37,676 nt of DNA from Diphasiastrum complanatum (GCA_029204225.1 MU835619.1:1-37676); one strand, 5' to 3'; positions 1 to 10,073 are shown, counted from the first letter of the stretch. Numbers and translations are program-made. The notes: generated from the letters alone by a model not told the origin.

Positions 1-819
1 ACGGAGGTTTAGGAAACAGGTACTTGTACCTGGTACTAGTTTATTACATGATCTACCTCTCTGCTAGGTGGTAAACCATGTGGCAAATCTTCAGGAAAAA
101 CATCTTTAAATTTAGACAATAAAGTTTCTAATTTACTGATTTTCTGCTGAATAGAACTGGAAATAGAAACTTCAGGAATAAACTGAAAGTCACATAAGAA
201 ATACCTGATGGTCTTCGTCTCCGATTAGCTGACAGAGTTCTGAACTGCAGACCATTAGGGCTGTTGGGAACATCATGCTCCCCATGCAACTGGATCTCTC
301 GCCTTTATACTGAAAGCTGAGGGTGTTCTCCTGATAGTTTTCTGTGGAGGGAAGTCCTAAACTGTAGAGCCAATCTCTCCCGAGAACAATGTCTGTTCGA
401 TCCAGTGTGCATTATCTGAAAGTTTATTTGATCTTGGTACCCCTGAATACCAAGATTTAACTTACTTACCATAGTTTCCCATATTTTTTTATCTTCATCC
501 TTAGCTAATGAAACTATGTACCTATGCTGACTAGGTACTTCTGGTAGTTTAAGCTTTTTAACCAGGGTGTGGTTGATGAAATTATGGGTTGCCCCATCAT
601 CAACCATGACTCTTACTGGCTGGTTACCAACTTTCCCATGCATACGTACTAGGTCATGCGGCCCAAAGCTGAAGGGTCTCGCTAGCATTGCAGAGGTCAG
701 CTGGCAACAATGTTCACAATCTTCATGATACACTTTGATCTCGGAAGCTGCCGAGTCACTGGGGAAACATACAGTCTGAACAAGATGAACTGTTTTTTAT
801 CTTTTTTAGTGAAAGGCCC
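1..819 (-). pseudogene. Decayed protease and RT start, older chromovirus copy
   Basis: The minus strand matches the intact-frame pol of the younger copy (5780-6594) almost base for base. The protease active-site segment [10 protein letters not shown] lies at about 590-610, followed by the conserved downstream region. The frame is lost near 410-430, just after QIMH, where the younger copy continues LDRTDIV. From there to position 1 the homology runs on into the linker before reverse transcriptase, in another frame. Position 1 corresponds to about 6594 of the younger copy. The product would have been an aspartic protease releasing the Gag and Pol proteins. Non-functional. Confidence 0.8.
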
Positions 820-1893
820 TTGGGACACTGTCTGACTGTGTGTCCCTTGCCCATACACACAAAGCACAAAGTTCTTGTTTGGCTTTCTCAAAATATCTGG
901 TTTTAAAGGCTATATGAGTGAAGGCGTTTCTGAGGAGCTTCACCTTTAAATTTATCTTCTTTTTTCTTTTTAAAAATTTCTTTTTAAATTGAAAGTCTTT
1001 CTGAGGAAGCTGCTCAGAAAGTGGTTGTTGTCTCGCTCTCTTCCTACCCACTGAATCATCATAGATTTGAGCATATCTGAGAGCTTGCTCAAGGGTAGTA
1101 GGCGAGTTTCTCTGGACCTCTACTTTATATTCATTCTTTGAGGCCACGGACAAATCCCCTGATTTTTGATAGTCATCCATATTTTTAATCTTTAAAAATT
1201 GCTTCTCGATACTACTGCGAGATATATTGGATGAGGGATTTGTCATTACTGTTCTTTCCCAGGCTTCCAGGCTCTATCAAGTTCATTCTCTGTAGAAATT
1301 CTCTTAGGAAAAGCTTCTTCAAAAGCTTTCCATGACCGGGGAGTCTGCCCAGTCCTCCTGGAGATTTAACCACCACTTATAGGCCATAGGCCCTAAAGAA
1401 AGACTGGCCTCATTGCTTGCAAATGGTCAGGGGTCTGTTTAAGAGCATGAATGTTCTTCCATTTGCTGAGGAAGGTTTGTAGAATATCTGCATTTCTATC
1501 CTTCTCTTCCCATTAAAAGTAGAGGCTTTTAAATCTTTAAAAACACTGGGGTGAGACCGTAAAGTCTCACCCGAAACTGATGGAAGTGGAGAAGGGGATA
1601 CTGAAAGTGGAGGGAAGGCTTCCTTTCGCGGAGCTCAAAATCAAGTTTTTGAGTTCAGCGAACGAGTCGTCCACACTGGACTTGAAATTGGCTAATGCCA
1701 GCTTCAGTTCATCCACTTTTGTTACCAATTGGAGGAACTGCTCCTTGGTAACCAGTTCCTCGAGTTTCTTCGGCGAACTGTTCCTGTTCTTCTACTTCCA
1801 TGGGTTCCTTCCCTTTTCTGTAAGCCAAGGCTTCTGTTTCAAGTTCGTCGAAGCTCTCTCCTGGGGTTGATCAGGTCCCTGAGGAGTGGTCAT
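820..1893 (-). pseudogene. Decayed gag, older chromovirus copy
   Basis: On the minus strand an ATG at 1893 begins a gag matching that of the younger copy at 4702. Stretches MTNPSS..., YKVEVQRNSPTTLEQAL and the lysine-rich tail can be read between 1246 and 806, and the CCHC zinc knuckle region falls at about 820-870. Frame changes occur between these blocks, so no full Gag can be made. Compared with the younger copy, this one has five T instead of six in the run near 1535, which shows that the frameshift at the matching point of the younger copy is private to that copy. Gag would have formed the particle that packages element RNA. Confidence 0.75.
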
Positions 1894-2690
1894 CTTCGAA
1901 ACTGAAAGAGAGCTACCTTAACTTCTGAAGGAAAAAAGTCTAAAAGACTAATTTACAACTGTACAAGGGAAAGGAAAGATGACTTAGCTGTTTCTGAGGA
2001 CTGTACTTCCAAAGAAAGAATGAAGAGGAACCCTTTCAGCTCTTTTCTCCCCAAAATTTCAGACCTGCTGTTCCGAAAAAAGCCAGTTTTGAGGCTTCAA
2101 AACGTGCTAAATTTTCCCGGGTTTTTTGAGGATAGTAGCTCGCTGGTCTGATTTCAATCCAACTTGTCCACAAAAGGCAAATCTGAAGTCCAAAAACCCT
2201 TCTGAATTCTGAAATTTCTGAAGTCTCCTACTCGCTGATCTGGTAGGAATCCTCTTGCTCCAAATCTCTTGACGTTGGGGCCCAAAAACTTGTTGAAAAA
2301 ACCAGATTTTTCAGAAGTACTCTGGCAGCGCTGGCCCTGCTCCTCTTTTTTGGCTTCAAACTCGCTGAGAACCAGTAACTTTTTCCCTAGAAATCGGATG
2401 TAGGTCTCTGACTGTACAGCGATGGAGGTGCTGGCTTCTTCCTACTCTAATTTCGCTGGGAAAACTATAGAGAATCCTCTGAACTCAGTGAGAAACAACT
2501 GTTTTTTCAGCGAGTTACCTACACTTGGAATCTGACTCCTTACTACTGTGATTTCTCAGTGGAAATCAGAAGTTTGAAGGCTGCTCCTACAACGATCCTC
2601 CTCCTCTATTCCTCTCTGAGAATCTGAGAAACACTTCCTATCTTCTGATAGCTTTCTCTACTACTGTCCTGAACTCCCTAGGATGGAGAT
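1894..2690 (-). repeat. Untranslated leader of the older chromovirus copy
   Basis: About 800 bases between the primer binding site and the gag ATG on the minus strand. No open frame of note. It carries several CTCGCTG / CAGCGAG-type motifs, also seen in the leader of the younger element. Confidence 0.65.
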
Positions 2691-2703
2691 GGCTCTGATA
2701 CCA
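2691..2703 (-). other. Primer binding site, initiator tRNA-Met type
   Basis: The minus strand reads TGGTATCAGAGCC, the usual plant retrotransposon primer site complementary to the 3' end of initiator tRNA-Met. It begins one base after the end of the LTR at 2705, as in the younger element. Confidence 0.9.
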
Positions 2704-2704
2704 G

Positions 2705-3062
2705 TGTAATAGATCCTAACACCACAGTAAGGCAAACACTAACTGATCCACCCAACCTTGCCTACTCCCTGATATAGAGTAAGCCCCTCCTAGCCCAGTG
2801 TGAGGACCGGTAGCATGCAACTGCCAAGTGTCGGCCACGTGGCACTGACGTGGCCGACTGCACGTCGGGACCCAACTGGGGGCCCTATCCTGCTGACAGG
2901 GTCCCTAGGCTGTGTTAGGCCCGCCATAGCTATGGACCGTGCTGGGGCACACTACTCACACTGTCTTGCCCTGTTGGTCATGTACGCTGGACACGACCCT
3001 GACTGTGGTATCTGACCTATCTGTGTTCTCTAGGGTTCGGCACTGGTTACGAGCTCGTAACA
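2705..3062 (-). repeat. Shared chromovirus LTR of the tandem array
   Basis: A 358-bp LTR in reverse orientation, starting (minus) TGTTACGAGC and ending ATTACA. It is closely similar to both LTRs of the nested element. It is flanked on the 3062 side by a purine tract and the pol stop, and on the 2705 side by a primer binding site, so it serves as 3' LTR of one member and 5' LTR of the next. Confidence 0.9.
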
Positions 3063-3477
3063 CACTCCCTCCCCCTTAAGAACCGTCTTGGTCCTCTAAG
3101 AAAAAGTCTGGAAAAATCTTGCGAAGGACGCTGCCTCTTTCCCAAGTGGCATTCTCAACAGGCTGATCATTCCACTTGACCAGATATTCTCGGTATAGAG
3201 TATGACGAGTCTGCGTCTCTCTACTGTCAAGAATCTCCTCTGGTTCATGTGGAGGTTGCTGAGAATCCAATGGGAGAACTATAACACTATCCCGAGTTCT
3301 AGTTCATAGGTGACCTCGCCTAGTCTCCTACTGATGGTAAAAGGACCACAATACCTAGGAGACAACTTAGCACACACTCCTGATTTGAGGGTTTTAGAGT
3401 CAACTGGGACTCTCAAGTAGACTTTCTCACCATCGGAGAACTGCATAATGTCTGGCTCGATCCTGGGATTGCCTAAT
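3063..3477 (-). pseudogene. Integrase C-terminus and chromodomain, older copy (part 1)
   Basis: The minus strand encodes the integrase C-terminal region and a chromodomain (EILDSRETQT..., EYLVKWNDQPVENATWE), ending in a TAA at about 3076-3078 followed by a purine-rich tract at 3063-3075. Relative to the younger copy it lacks about 80 bp between the integrase C-terminal fold and the chromodomain, and a shorter piece near 3440, so the reading frame is broken. The chromodomain in these elements binds modified histones and steers insertion into heterochromatin. It is the direct continuation of 9842-10073, from which the nested element separates it. Confidence 0.85.
3473..3477 (+). repeat. Target site duplication CTAAT (left)
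   Basis: CTAAT directly precedes the 5' LTR and is repeated at 9842-9846 directly after the 3' LTR. A 5-bp duplication is the expected length for Ty3/gypsy integration. Confidence 0.9.
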
Positions 3478-3833
3478 TGTTACGAGCTCGTAACCAGTGC
3501 AGAACCCTAGAGAACACAGATAGGTCAGATACCACAGTCAGGGTCGTGTCCAGCGTACACGACCAACAGGGCAAGACAATGTGAGTAGTGTGCCCCAGCA
3601 CGGTCCATAGCCATGGCGGGCTTAACACAGCCCAGGGACCCTATGCAGGATAGGGCCCCCAGTTGGGTCCCGACGTGCAGTCGGCCACGTCAGTGCCACG
3701 TGGTCGACACTTGGCAGTAGCATGCTACCAGTCCTCACACTGGGCTAGGAGGGGCTTACTCTATATCAGGGAGTAGGCAAGGTTGGGTGGATCAGTTAGT
3801 GTTTGCCCTACTGTGGTGTTAGGATCTCTTACA
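3478..3833 (+). repeat. 5' LTR of the nested chromovirus
   Basis: Begins TGTTACGAGC and ends CTTACA. The first bases contain a perfect 16-bp palindrome, GTTACGAGCTCGTAAC (3479-3494). A TATA-like CTATATCA lies near 3761-3768, and three ACGT cores (3673, 3687, 3698) lie upstream of it. It therefore has the U3 and promoter features expected for start of element transcription. Confidence 0.95.
3673..3768 (+). promoter_or_regulatory. LTR promoter: ACGT cluster and TATA box
   Basis: Three ACGT cores occur within 29 bp: GACGTGC, CCACGTCA and the palindromic CCACGTGG (G-box). They lie some 60-90 bp upstream of a TATA-like CTATATCA. ACGT elements are known binding sites for plant bZIP and related factors, including ABA and stress regulators. 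That this LTR responds to such signals is inference. The same cluster is in the 3' LTR and, reversed, in the older LTR. Confidence 0.5.
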
Positions 3834-3834
3834 C

Positions 3835-3847
3835 TGGTATCAGAGCC
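3835..3847 (+). other. Primer binding site, initiator tRNA-Met type
   Basis: TGGTATCAGAGCC, one base after the LTR end. It primes minus-strand DNA synthesis. Confidence 0.95.
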
Positions 3848-4701
3848 ATCTCCTTCTGTGGGAGCTTAGTAGCAGCAGTAGAGAAATCTATCAGAAGGTA
3901 AGAAAGAATTCTCAAACTTTCAGAAAAGAGGAGAGGAGAGAAATCGCTGTAGTGACAGCCATCCATCGCTGCTTTTGCAGAGGAATTACTCATTTTTTGA
4001 GTAGAACCTGAGCCAGATTGCAAGTACAGATCAGTCGCTGTAAAAACTAGATATCTATCTCTGATTTGTGAGTGCAAACTTTAGAAATCAAAGCGGGTTT
4101 GAGGTAGAAATCTGGAAGTAGATCCAGCGCTGGATAGAGAGCAATCTCTGGGCAGATTCATCACTGTTTTGCAGTGGATTCCTGAGCAGATGAGGGCGGA
4201 TTTGAAGGATCAGATCTTTACTCAAAGCAGCGAGCAGTCTTCTTCGAACTCCGGAATTTTAGACCGGTTTTGTGGTCTTAAACTTGAGATTTCTGGAGCA
4301 GTAGACAGCGAGGGTTTCCCCCTTATCATAGATCAGAATTTTTCACAAGTTTTTGGGGCCCAAATTCCACTTTTTTGGAGTCATAACTTTGTGGAGCAGA
4401 CAGCGAGGGGCCTCCAGGATAGAAATCGGATTTTTGTCCACTGTGTAGGGTCTTCAAATCTGATTTTTGCAAGCAGATTGGTTGCTACTCAGACAGCGAG
4501 GGTGAAGAGCTAGCAAATTGGAAATTGTTTAAGAAGACGGATTGGACAGCTGCGGAAGAACTGAGGGGGTTTCTTGCTTTTCTCTCTGGAAGTACAGTCC
4601 TAAGAAAGAGCTAAGTATTCTACTTTCGTTTTTTCCAGTTTACTCAATCTCTTTTCTTATTTTTAGTCAGAAGTTAAGGTACCTCTCTTTCAGTTCTGAA
4701 G
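3848..4701 (+). repeat. Untranslated leader of the nested chromovirus, with repeated motif
   Basis: No gene. The 12-mer AGACAGCGAGGG occurs three times (4303, 4398, 4491) at spacings of 95 and 93 bp, with a shorter CAGCGAG at 4228. Short reading frames here have no family features. Confidence 0.7.
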
Positions 4702-5699
4702 ATGACCACTCCTCAGGGACCTGATCAACCCCCGGAGAGAGGCTTCGACGAACTTGAAACAGAAGCCTTGGCTTACAGGAAAGGGAAGGAACCCATGGAA
4801 GTAGAAGAACAGGAATAGTTCGCCGAAGAACTCGACGAACTAATTACCAAGGAGCAGTTTCTCCAATTGGTAACAGAAGTGGATGAACTGAAGTTGGCAT
4901 TAGCCAATTTCAAGTCCAGTGTGGACGACTCGTTCGCTGAACTCAAAAGCTTGATTTTGAGTTCCGCGAAAGGAAGCCTTCCCTCCACTTCTCAGTTATC
5001 CCCTTCGCCACTTCCATCAGTTTCGGGTGAGACTTTACGGTCTCACCCCAGTGTTTTTTAAAGATTTAAAGCCTCCTACTTTTAATGGGGAAGAGAAGGA
5101 TAGAAATGCAGATATTTTACAAACCTTCCTCAGCAAATGGAAGAACATTCATGCTCTTAAACAGACCCCTGACCATTTGCAAGCAATTGAGGCCAGTCTT
5201 TCCTTAGGGCCTATGGCCTATAAGTGGTGGTTAAATCTCCAGAAGACTGGGCAGACTCCTCGGTCATGGAAAGCTTTTGAAGAAGCTTTCCTAAGAGAAT
5301 TTCTACTAGAGAATGAACTTGATAAAGCCTAGGAAGCCTGGGAAAGAACAGTAATGGACAAGTCCCTCATCCAATATATCTCGCAGTATCGAGAAGCAAT
5401 TTTAAAGATTAAAAATATGGATGACTATCAGAAAATCAGGGGATTTGTCCGCCTCAAAGATGAATATAAAGTAGAGATCCAGAGAAACTCGCCTACTACC
5501 CTTGAACAAGCTCTCAGATATGCTCAGATCTATGATGATTCAGTGGGTAGGAAGAAGGCGAGACAACAGCCACTTTCTGAGTAGCCTTCTCAGAAAGACT
5601 TTCAATTTAAAAAGAAATTTTTAAAAAGAAAGAAAGAAGACAAATTTAAAAGTGAAGCTCCTCAGAAACGCCCTTCACTCATACAGCCCTTAAAACCAG
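4702..5699 (+). pseudogene. gag of the nested chromovirus, broken
   Basis: The gag begins at the ATG at 4702 (MTTPQGPDQPPERGF...), a start also present in the older copy at 1893. The N-terminal part is acidic. The central part (about 5060-5330) contains the retrotransposon Gag core, with AYKWWLNLQ and WKAFEEAFLREF. It is broken by a TAG near 4816, an extra T in the T-run at about 5053-5058 (the older copy has five), TAG codons at 5329-5331 and 5582-5584, and a frame change near 5700 just before the zinc knuckle. The knuckle is read in the frame of the following pol. Chromoviruses usually make Gag and Pol from one long frame, so these breaks disable the whole polyprotein. Gag would form the virus-like particle. 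Confidence 0.85.
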
Positions 5700-7925
5700 A
5701 TGATTTTGCAAGAACGTTTGTGCTTTGTGTGTATGGGCAAGGGACACACAGTCAGACAGTGTCCCAAGGGGCCTTTCACTAAAAAAGATAAGAAAGATAA
5801 AAAACAAGTTCATCTTGTTCGGACTGTATGTTTCCCCAGTGACTCGACAGCTTCCGAGATCAAAGTGTATCATGAAGATTGTGAACACTGTTGCCAGCTG
5901 ACCTCTGCAATGCTAGCGAGACCCTTCAGCTTTGGGCCGCATGACCTAGTATGTATGCATGGGAAAGTTGGTAACCAGTCAGTAAGAGTCATGGTTGATG
6001 ATGGGGCAACCCATAATTTCATCAACCACACCTTGGTTAAAAAGCTTAAACTACCAGAAGTACCTAGTCAGCATAGGTACATAGTTTCATTAGCTAAGGG
6101 TGAAGATAAAAAAATATGGGAAACTATAGTAAGTAAGTTAAATCTTGGTATTCAGGGGTACCAAGATGAAATAAACTTTCAGATAATGCACCTGGATCGA
6201 ACAGACATTGTTCTCGGGAGAGATTGGCTCTACAGTTTAGGACCTTCCCTCCACAGAAACTATCAGGAGAACACCCTCAGCTTTCAGCATAAAGGCCGAG
6301 AGATCCAGTTGCATGGGGAGCATGATGTTCCCAACAGCCCTATGGTCTGCAGTTCAGAGCTCTGTCAGCTAATCGGAGACGAAGACCATCATGTATTCTT
6401 ATGTGACTTTCAGTTTATTCCTGAAGTTTCTATTTCCAGTTCTATTCAGCAGAAAATTAGTAAATTAGAAACTTTATTGTCTAAATTTAAAGATGTTTTT
6501 CCTGAAGATTTGCCACATGGTTTACCACCTAGCAGAGAGGTAGATCATGTAATAAACCTAGTACCAGGTATAGCAGCTGTTTCTAAACCTCCGTATCGGG
6601 TCAGCCGAACAGAGGATGAAGAAATAACTAGGCAGTTAACAGACTATCTTGGGAAAGGCCAAATTCAAACCAGTAGTTCACCATGGGCCTCACCAGTCCT
6701 ATTGGTGAAAAAGAAAGAGGGGTCTATGCGTCTTTGCGTAGATTACAGAGCCCTCAATAAAGTCACTATCAAGAATAAATACCCTATGCCTCGGGCAGAC
6801 GAGTTGTTTGATCAACTCGACGGGGCTAAGTTTTTCAACGAAATAGACCTCAAATCGGGATATCATCAAGTCCGTATAAAATCGAAAGATGTCTCGAAAA
6901 CAGCTTTTAGGACTCGTCACGGTCATTATGAGTTTAAGGTGATGCCATTTGGGCTCACAAATGCTCCAGCTACCTTTATGACCTTGATGAACAGTGTCCT
7001 CAGACCATACTTGAGTAAGTTTGTAGTCGTACTTTTAGATGACATCCTCGTCTACAGCAAAACGAGGAAGGAGCATCTAAAACACCTCAGAAAGGTGTTT
7101 CGACTGCTCAAAAAGAATAAGCTCTTTGCTAAACAATCCAAGTGTGAATTCTTCGTTGAAGAAGTAGCATATTTGGGTCACATTATCTCTTCAGATGGGA
7201 TTAAGATGGACCCAAATAAGGTTAAAGCCATACTCAGTTGGCTAAGACCTCAGAATATTTTGGAACTTCAAATCTTTCTTGGTCTGGCGGGATATTACAG
7301 ACGATTTGTCAAGGAATATGCTCAGATAGCAGTTCCTATGACAAATCTCCTTAAGGGGAAGGGAAAGGAGTTCATTTGGGAGTCCGCACAGCAGGAGAGC
7401 TTTGATGCTCTCAAAACAGCCCTAGCTACAGCACCAGTTTTAGAAGTCGTCAACCCCAATCAGCCATTTGTGGTCGAAACAGATGCTAGCGACTTTGCAG
7501 TAGGTGTTGTGCTAACTCAGGGCGGACGACCAGTTGCGTTCGAGAGTAAAAAACTCGAGCCAGCTCAGACTAGGTATAGTGCCTATGAAAAGGAACTCTT
7601 TTTTATAGTACATGCCCTTAAGACTTGGAGGCATTATTTGTATGGTGCCAACTTTGAGGTCCTAACAGACCATGAGAGTCTCAGATATCTTTGCAATCAA
7701 CCTGAGCTTAGAGGTCGGAAAGCTCGTTGGGCAGAGTTGATGCACGAGTTTGACATGTCTATCAGATATAGGCGTGGAAAATTCAATACAGTAGCAGATG
7801 CCCTTAGCAGAATGCCTATGATAAACGAGCTGAGTTTTACTCAGATTCGTAATGAGTTACTCGAGTCCTTGAGAGGGAAATGCCAGCATGATGCATTCTT
7901 CTCTATTATCTGGAACTCAGTCTAG
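5700..7925 (+). CDS. pol: Zinc knuckle, protease, reverse transcriptase and RNase H of the nested chromovirus
   Basis: Open for 741 codons. The start at 5700 is only the first ATG of this open stretch, since the natural start is gag. Residues 8-21 form a CCHC knuckle (CX2CX4HX4C). The protease is at about 95-180 with the motif [10 protein letters not shown]. Reverse transcriptase spans about 290-560 with [19 protein letters not shown] and the catalytic LLDDILVYS (445-453), where most relatives have an aromatic residue before LDD/IDD/FDD. RNase H spans about 585-705 with VETDASDFA and TDHESLRY, ending in the typical VADALSR. The frame closes at a TAG at 7923-7925, and integrase continues in another frame from 7931. 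The product would copy element RNA into DNA. On its own it cannot be made normally because gag upstream is broken. Confidence 0.9.
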   Translation: MILQERLCFVCMGKGHTVRQCPKGPFTKKDKKDKKQVHLVRTVCFPSDSTASEIKVYHEDCEHCCQLTSAMLARPFSFGPHDLVCMHGKVGNQSVRVMVDDGATHNFINHTLVKKLKLPEVPSQHRYIVSLAKGEDKKIWETIVSKLNLGIQGYQDEINFQIMHLDRTDIVLGRDWLYSLGPSLHRNYQENTLSFQHKGREIQLHGEHDVPNSPMVCSSELCQLIGDEDHHVFLCDFQFIPEVSISSSIQQKISKLETLLSKFKDVFPEDLPHGLPPSREVDHVINLVPGIAAVSKPPYRVSRTEDEEITRQLTDYLGKGQIQTSSSPWASPVLLVKKKEGSMRLCVDYRALNKVTIKNKYPMPRADELFDQLDGAKFFNEIDLKSGYHQVRIKSKDVSKTAFRTRHGHYEFKVMPFGLTNAPATFMTLMNSVLRPYLSKFVVVLLDDILVYSKTRKEHLKHLRKVFRLLKKNKLFAKQSKCEFFVEEVAYLGHIISSDGIKMDPNKVKAILSWLRPQNILELQIFLGLAGYYRRFVKEYAQIAVPMTNLLKGKGKEFIWESAQQESFDALKTALATAPVLEVVNPNQPFVVETDASDFAVGVVLTQGGRPVAFESKKLEPAQTRYSAYEKELFFIVHALKTWRHYLYGANFEVLTDHESLRYLCNQPELRGRKARWAELMHEFDMSIRYRRGKFNTVADALSRMPMINELSFTQIRNELLESLRGKCQHDAFFSIIWNSV

Positions 7926-7930
7926 AATAG

Positions 7931-9475
7931 ACAGTTACAGACTCTAGAACCAATTCCCGGGGCTGGTGCCAGTTCATCCAAGATACGGCAGCTTCCGTTG
8001 AGGATGATGATGAGTCCGAGTATACGTTGTCAGATGACATTGAGGATTCTGAGCCTGTATTACCCAAGCAAACCCCAGTGGTTGAGGGTCAGTTGACTCA
8101 AGGATTCAAATGGAAACAGTATTCCATTCAGGATGAGTACTTGCTCTATAGAGATAGAGTATGTGTCCCCAATTCACAGGATTATAGGCAGCAGGTCCTA
8201 TATGAATGTCATGACAATCCTAGCGCGGGACACCCAGGCATACAGAAGACCTATGAGCTTCTTCGTAGGCAATTTTTCTGACCCAGTATGAAAAAGGACG
8301 TCCACCAGTATGTAACCAGTTGCCAGAAATGTCAAGTAAATAAAGCAGAGCGTTTAAAGGCAGGAGGGTTGTTGCATCCCTTAGAAATACCAGCTGGTAA
8401 ATGGGAGAGTATCTCCATGGATTTTATAGTAGGCCTGCCTAAAACCCAAAAGGATAATGACGCTATATGGGTCACAGTTGACCGTCTGACCAAAATGGCT
8501 CATTTTATTCCGACCAAAACAACCGTTAGAGCTCCAGAGTTAGCGAGGTTGTTTGTAGACGGGCTATTTAAATTGTACGGTCTACCTTCCAGCATAGTCA
8601 GCGACCGGGACAGTAAGTTTACTGGAAATATTTGGAGGGCAGTATTCCATCATCTCCATACTAAACTTAATATGAGTACCACCGACCATCCACAGACGGA
8701 CGGTCAAACAGAAAGGGTAAATCAAGTGCTGGAGGATATGCTTTGTGCATACGTCAGCAAGAAGCAGACTAATTGGGAGGAGTATCTCTCGATATTAGAG
8801 TTTGCTTACAACAGTACCAAACATTCAGCTACGGGATACAGCCCATTTATGCTGATGTACGGTTTCCAGCCACGCTCACCCACAGCTGTAGGGTTTAAAC
8901 AAGAAAAAGTTAAAGCAGCCAGAAACTTTTTAGAGGACCTAAACCAGATGATAGAACATGCTAAGCGTAGCATTAGACAGTCCCAGGATCGAGCCAGGCA
9001 TTATGCAGATCCACACAGACGAGATGTGCAGTTCTCCACTGGTGAGAAAGTCTACTTGAGAGTCCCAGTTGACTCTAAAACCCTCAAATCAGGAGTGTGT
9101 GCTAAGTTGTCTCCAAGGTATTGTGGTCCCTTTACCATCAGTAGGAGACTAGTCGAGGTCACCTATGAACTAGAACTCCCACACAGCAGTAAGGTTTTTC
9201 CAGTCTTTCATGTAAGTCAGTTACGAAAAGCCTTAACCAGATCAGACAATCTGGTAGGGGACAGTGTTCTAGTTCTCCCATTGGATCCTCAACAACCTCC
9301 ACATGAACCAGAGGAGATTCTTGATAGTAGAGAGACGCAGACTCGTCATACTCTATACCGAGAATATCTGGTTAAGTGGAATGATCAGCCTGTTGAGAAT
9401 GCCACTTGGGAAAGAGGCAGTGTCCTTCGCAAGATTTTTCCAGACTTTGTCTTAGAGGACCAAGACGGTTCTTAA
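7931..9475 (+). pseudogene. Integrase with chromodomain of the nested chromovirus, one nonsense codon
   Basis: Open from 7931 except for a TGA at 8279-8281. Before it are the two His of the HHCC zinc finger (ECHDNPSAGHPG), and after it the two Cys (CQKC). The catalytic core has D (SMDF), D (VSDRDSKF) and E (DGQTERVN), at residues 45, 106 and 142 counted from the Met at 8288. A C-terminal fold follows, then a chromodomain (about 339-386, EYLVKWNDQPVENATWE). The frame ends with TAA at 9473-9475, right at the polypurine tract. Integrase inserts the DNA copy, and the chromodomain guides it to heterochromatin. The stop splits the zinc finger, and the frame is shifted relative to RNase H, so this copy is probably inactive. 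Confidence 0.9.
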
Positions 9476-9486
9476 GGGGGAGGGAG
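9474..9486 (+). other. Polypurine tract
   Basis: AAGGGGGAGGGAG runs directly into the 3' LTR. It is the usual primer for plus-strand DNA synthesis, and it overlaps the pol stop codon. Confidence 0.85.
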
Positions 9487-9841
9487 TGTTACGAGCTCGT
9501 AACCAGTGCTGAACCCTAGAGAACACAGATAGGTCAGATACCACAGTCAGGGTCGTGTCCAGCGTACACGACCAACAGGGCAAGACAGTGTGAGTAGTGT
9601 GCCCCAGCACGGTCCATAGCCATGGCGGGCTTAACACAGCCTAGGGACCCTGTCAGCAGGATAGGGCCCCCAGTTGGGTCCCGACGTGCAGTCGGCCACG
9701 TTAGTGCCACGTGGTCGACACTTGGCAGTAGCATGCTACCAGTCCTCACACTGGGCTAGGAGGGGCTTACTCTATATCAGGGAGTAGGCAAGGTTGGGTG
9801 GATCAGTTAGTGTTTGCCCTACTGTGGTGTTTTCTCTTACA
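9487..9841 (+). repeat. 3' LTR of the nested chromovirus
   Basis: 355 bp, from TGTTACGAGC to CTTACA. It differs from the 5' LTR at four isolated bases, at one short block (CCCTGTCAGCAGG against CCCTATGCAGG) and by a 3-bp gap near its end. At the block it agrees with the older LTR, so the 5' LTR carries the change there. Confidence 0.95.
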
Positions 9842-9846
9842 CTAAT
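9842..9846 (+). repeat. Target site duplication CTAAT (right)
   Basis: Exact match to 3473-3477. Removing 3478-9846 rejoins the older integrase sequence. Confidence 0.9.
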
Positions 9847-10073
9847 GCTACGCTCCACATGTTCTATCATCTGGTTTAGGTCTTCTAAAAAGCTTCTGGC
9901 TGCTTCAACTTTTTCTTGTTGAAACCCTACAGCTGTGGGTGAGCATGGCTGAAAACCATACATCAGCATAAATGGGCTATATCCCATAGCTGAATGTTTG
10001 GTACTGTTATGAGCAAGCTCTAATAGCGAGAGATACTCCTCCCAATTAGTCTGCTTTTTGCTGACGTATGCAC
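9842..10073 (-). pseudogene. Integrase core, older chromovirus copy (part 2)
   Basis: On the minus strand AYVSKKQTNWEEYLS and NSTKHSAMGYSPFMLMYG match residues 155-192 of the younger integrase. The match continues across the nested insertion into 3477-3063 and, on the other side, across the small DNA element into 10352-10488. It has lost its start and its frame, so it is a fossil of the older array. Confidence 0.85.

Larger units (their letters stand above)
3478..9841 (+). mobile_element. Younger complete chromovirus (Ty3/gypsy) nested in the older one
   Basis: A 6364-bp element with both LTRs (356 and 355 bp), a perfect CTAAT target duplication, an initiator tRNA-Met primer site, a leader of about 850 bp, gag, protease, reverse transcriptase, RNase H, integrase, chromodomain and polypurine tract in standard order. 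The chromodomain places it among plant chromoviruses. The short LTRs would suit a Reina- or Galadriel-like lineage better than Tekay, but I cannot settle the clade by eye. The two LTRs differ at four isolated bases and two small indels, which suggests a fairly recent insertion. Gag and integrase contain stops and frame changes, so the copy cannot move by itself. It is inserted in the integrase gene of an older relative, in the opposite orientation. Confidence 0.95.

Noticed and set aside
1580-1870. 96-codon plus-strand frame
   Set aside because: It is the antisense of the older chromovirus gag N-terminus.
2800-3015. 71-codon frame inside an LTR, repeated at 9534-9749
   Set aside because: Both are chance frames in the LTR sequence, present because the LTR is repeated.
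4169-4513. 114-codon frame in the element leader
   Set aside because: It lies in the untranslated leader, lacks family features and is not kept in the older copy.
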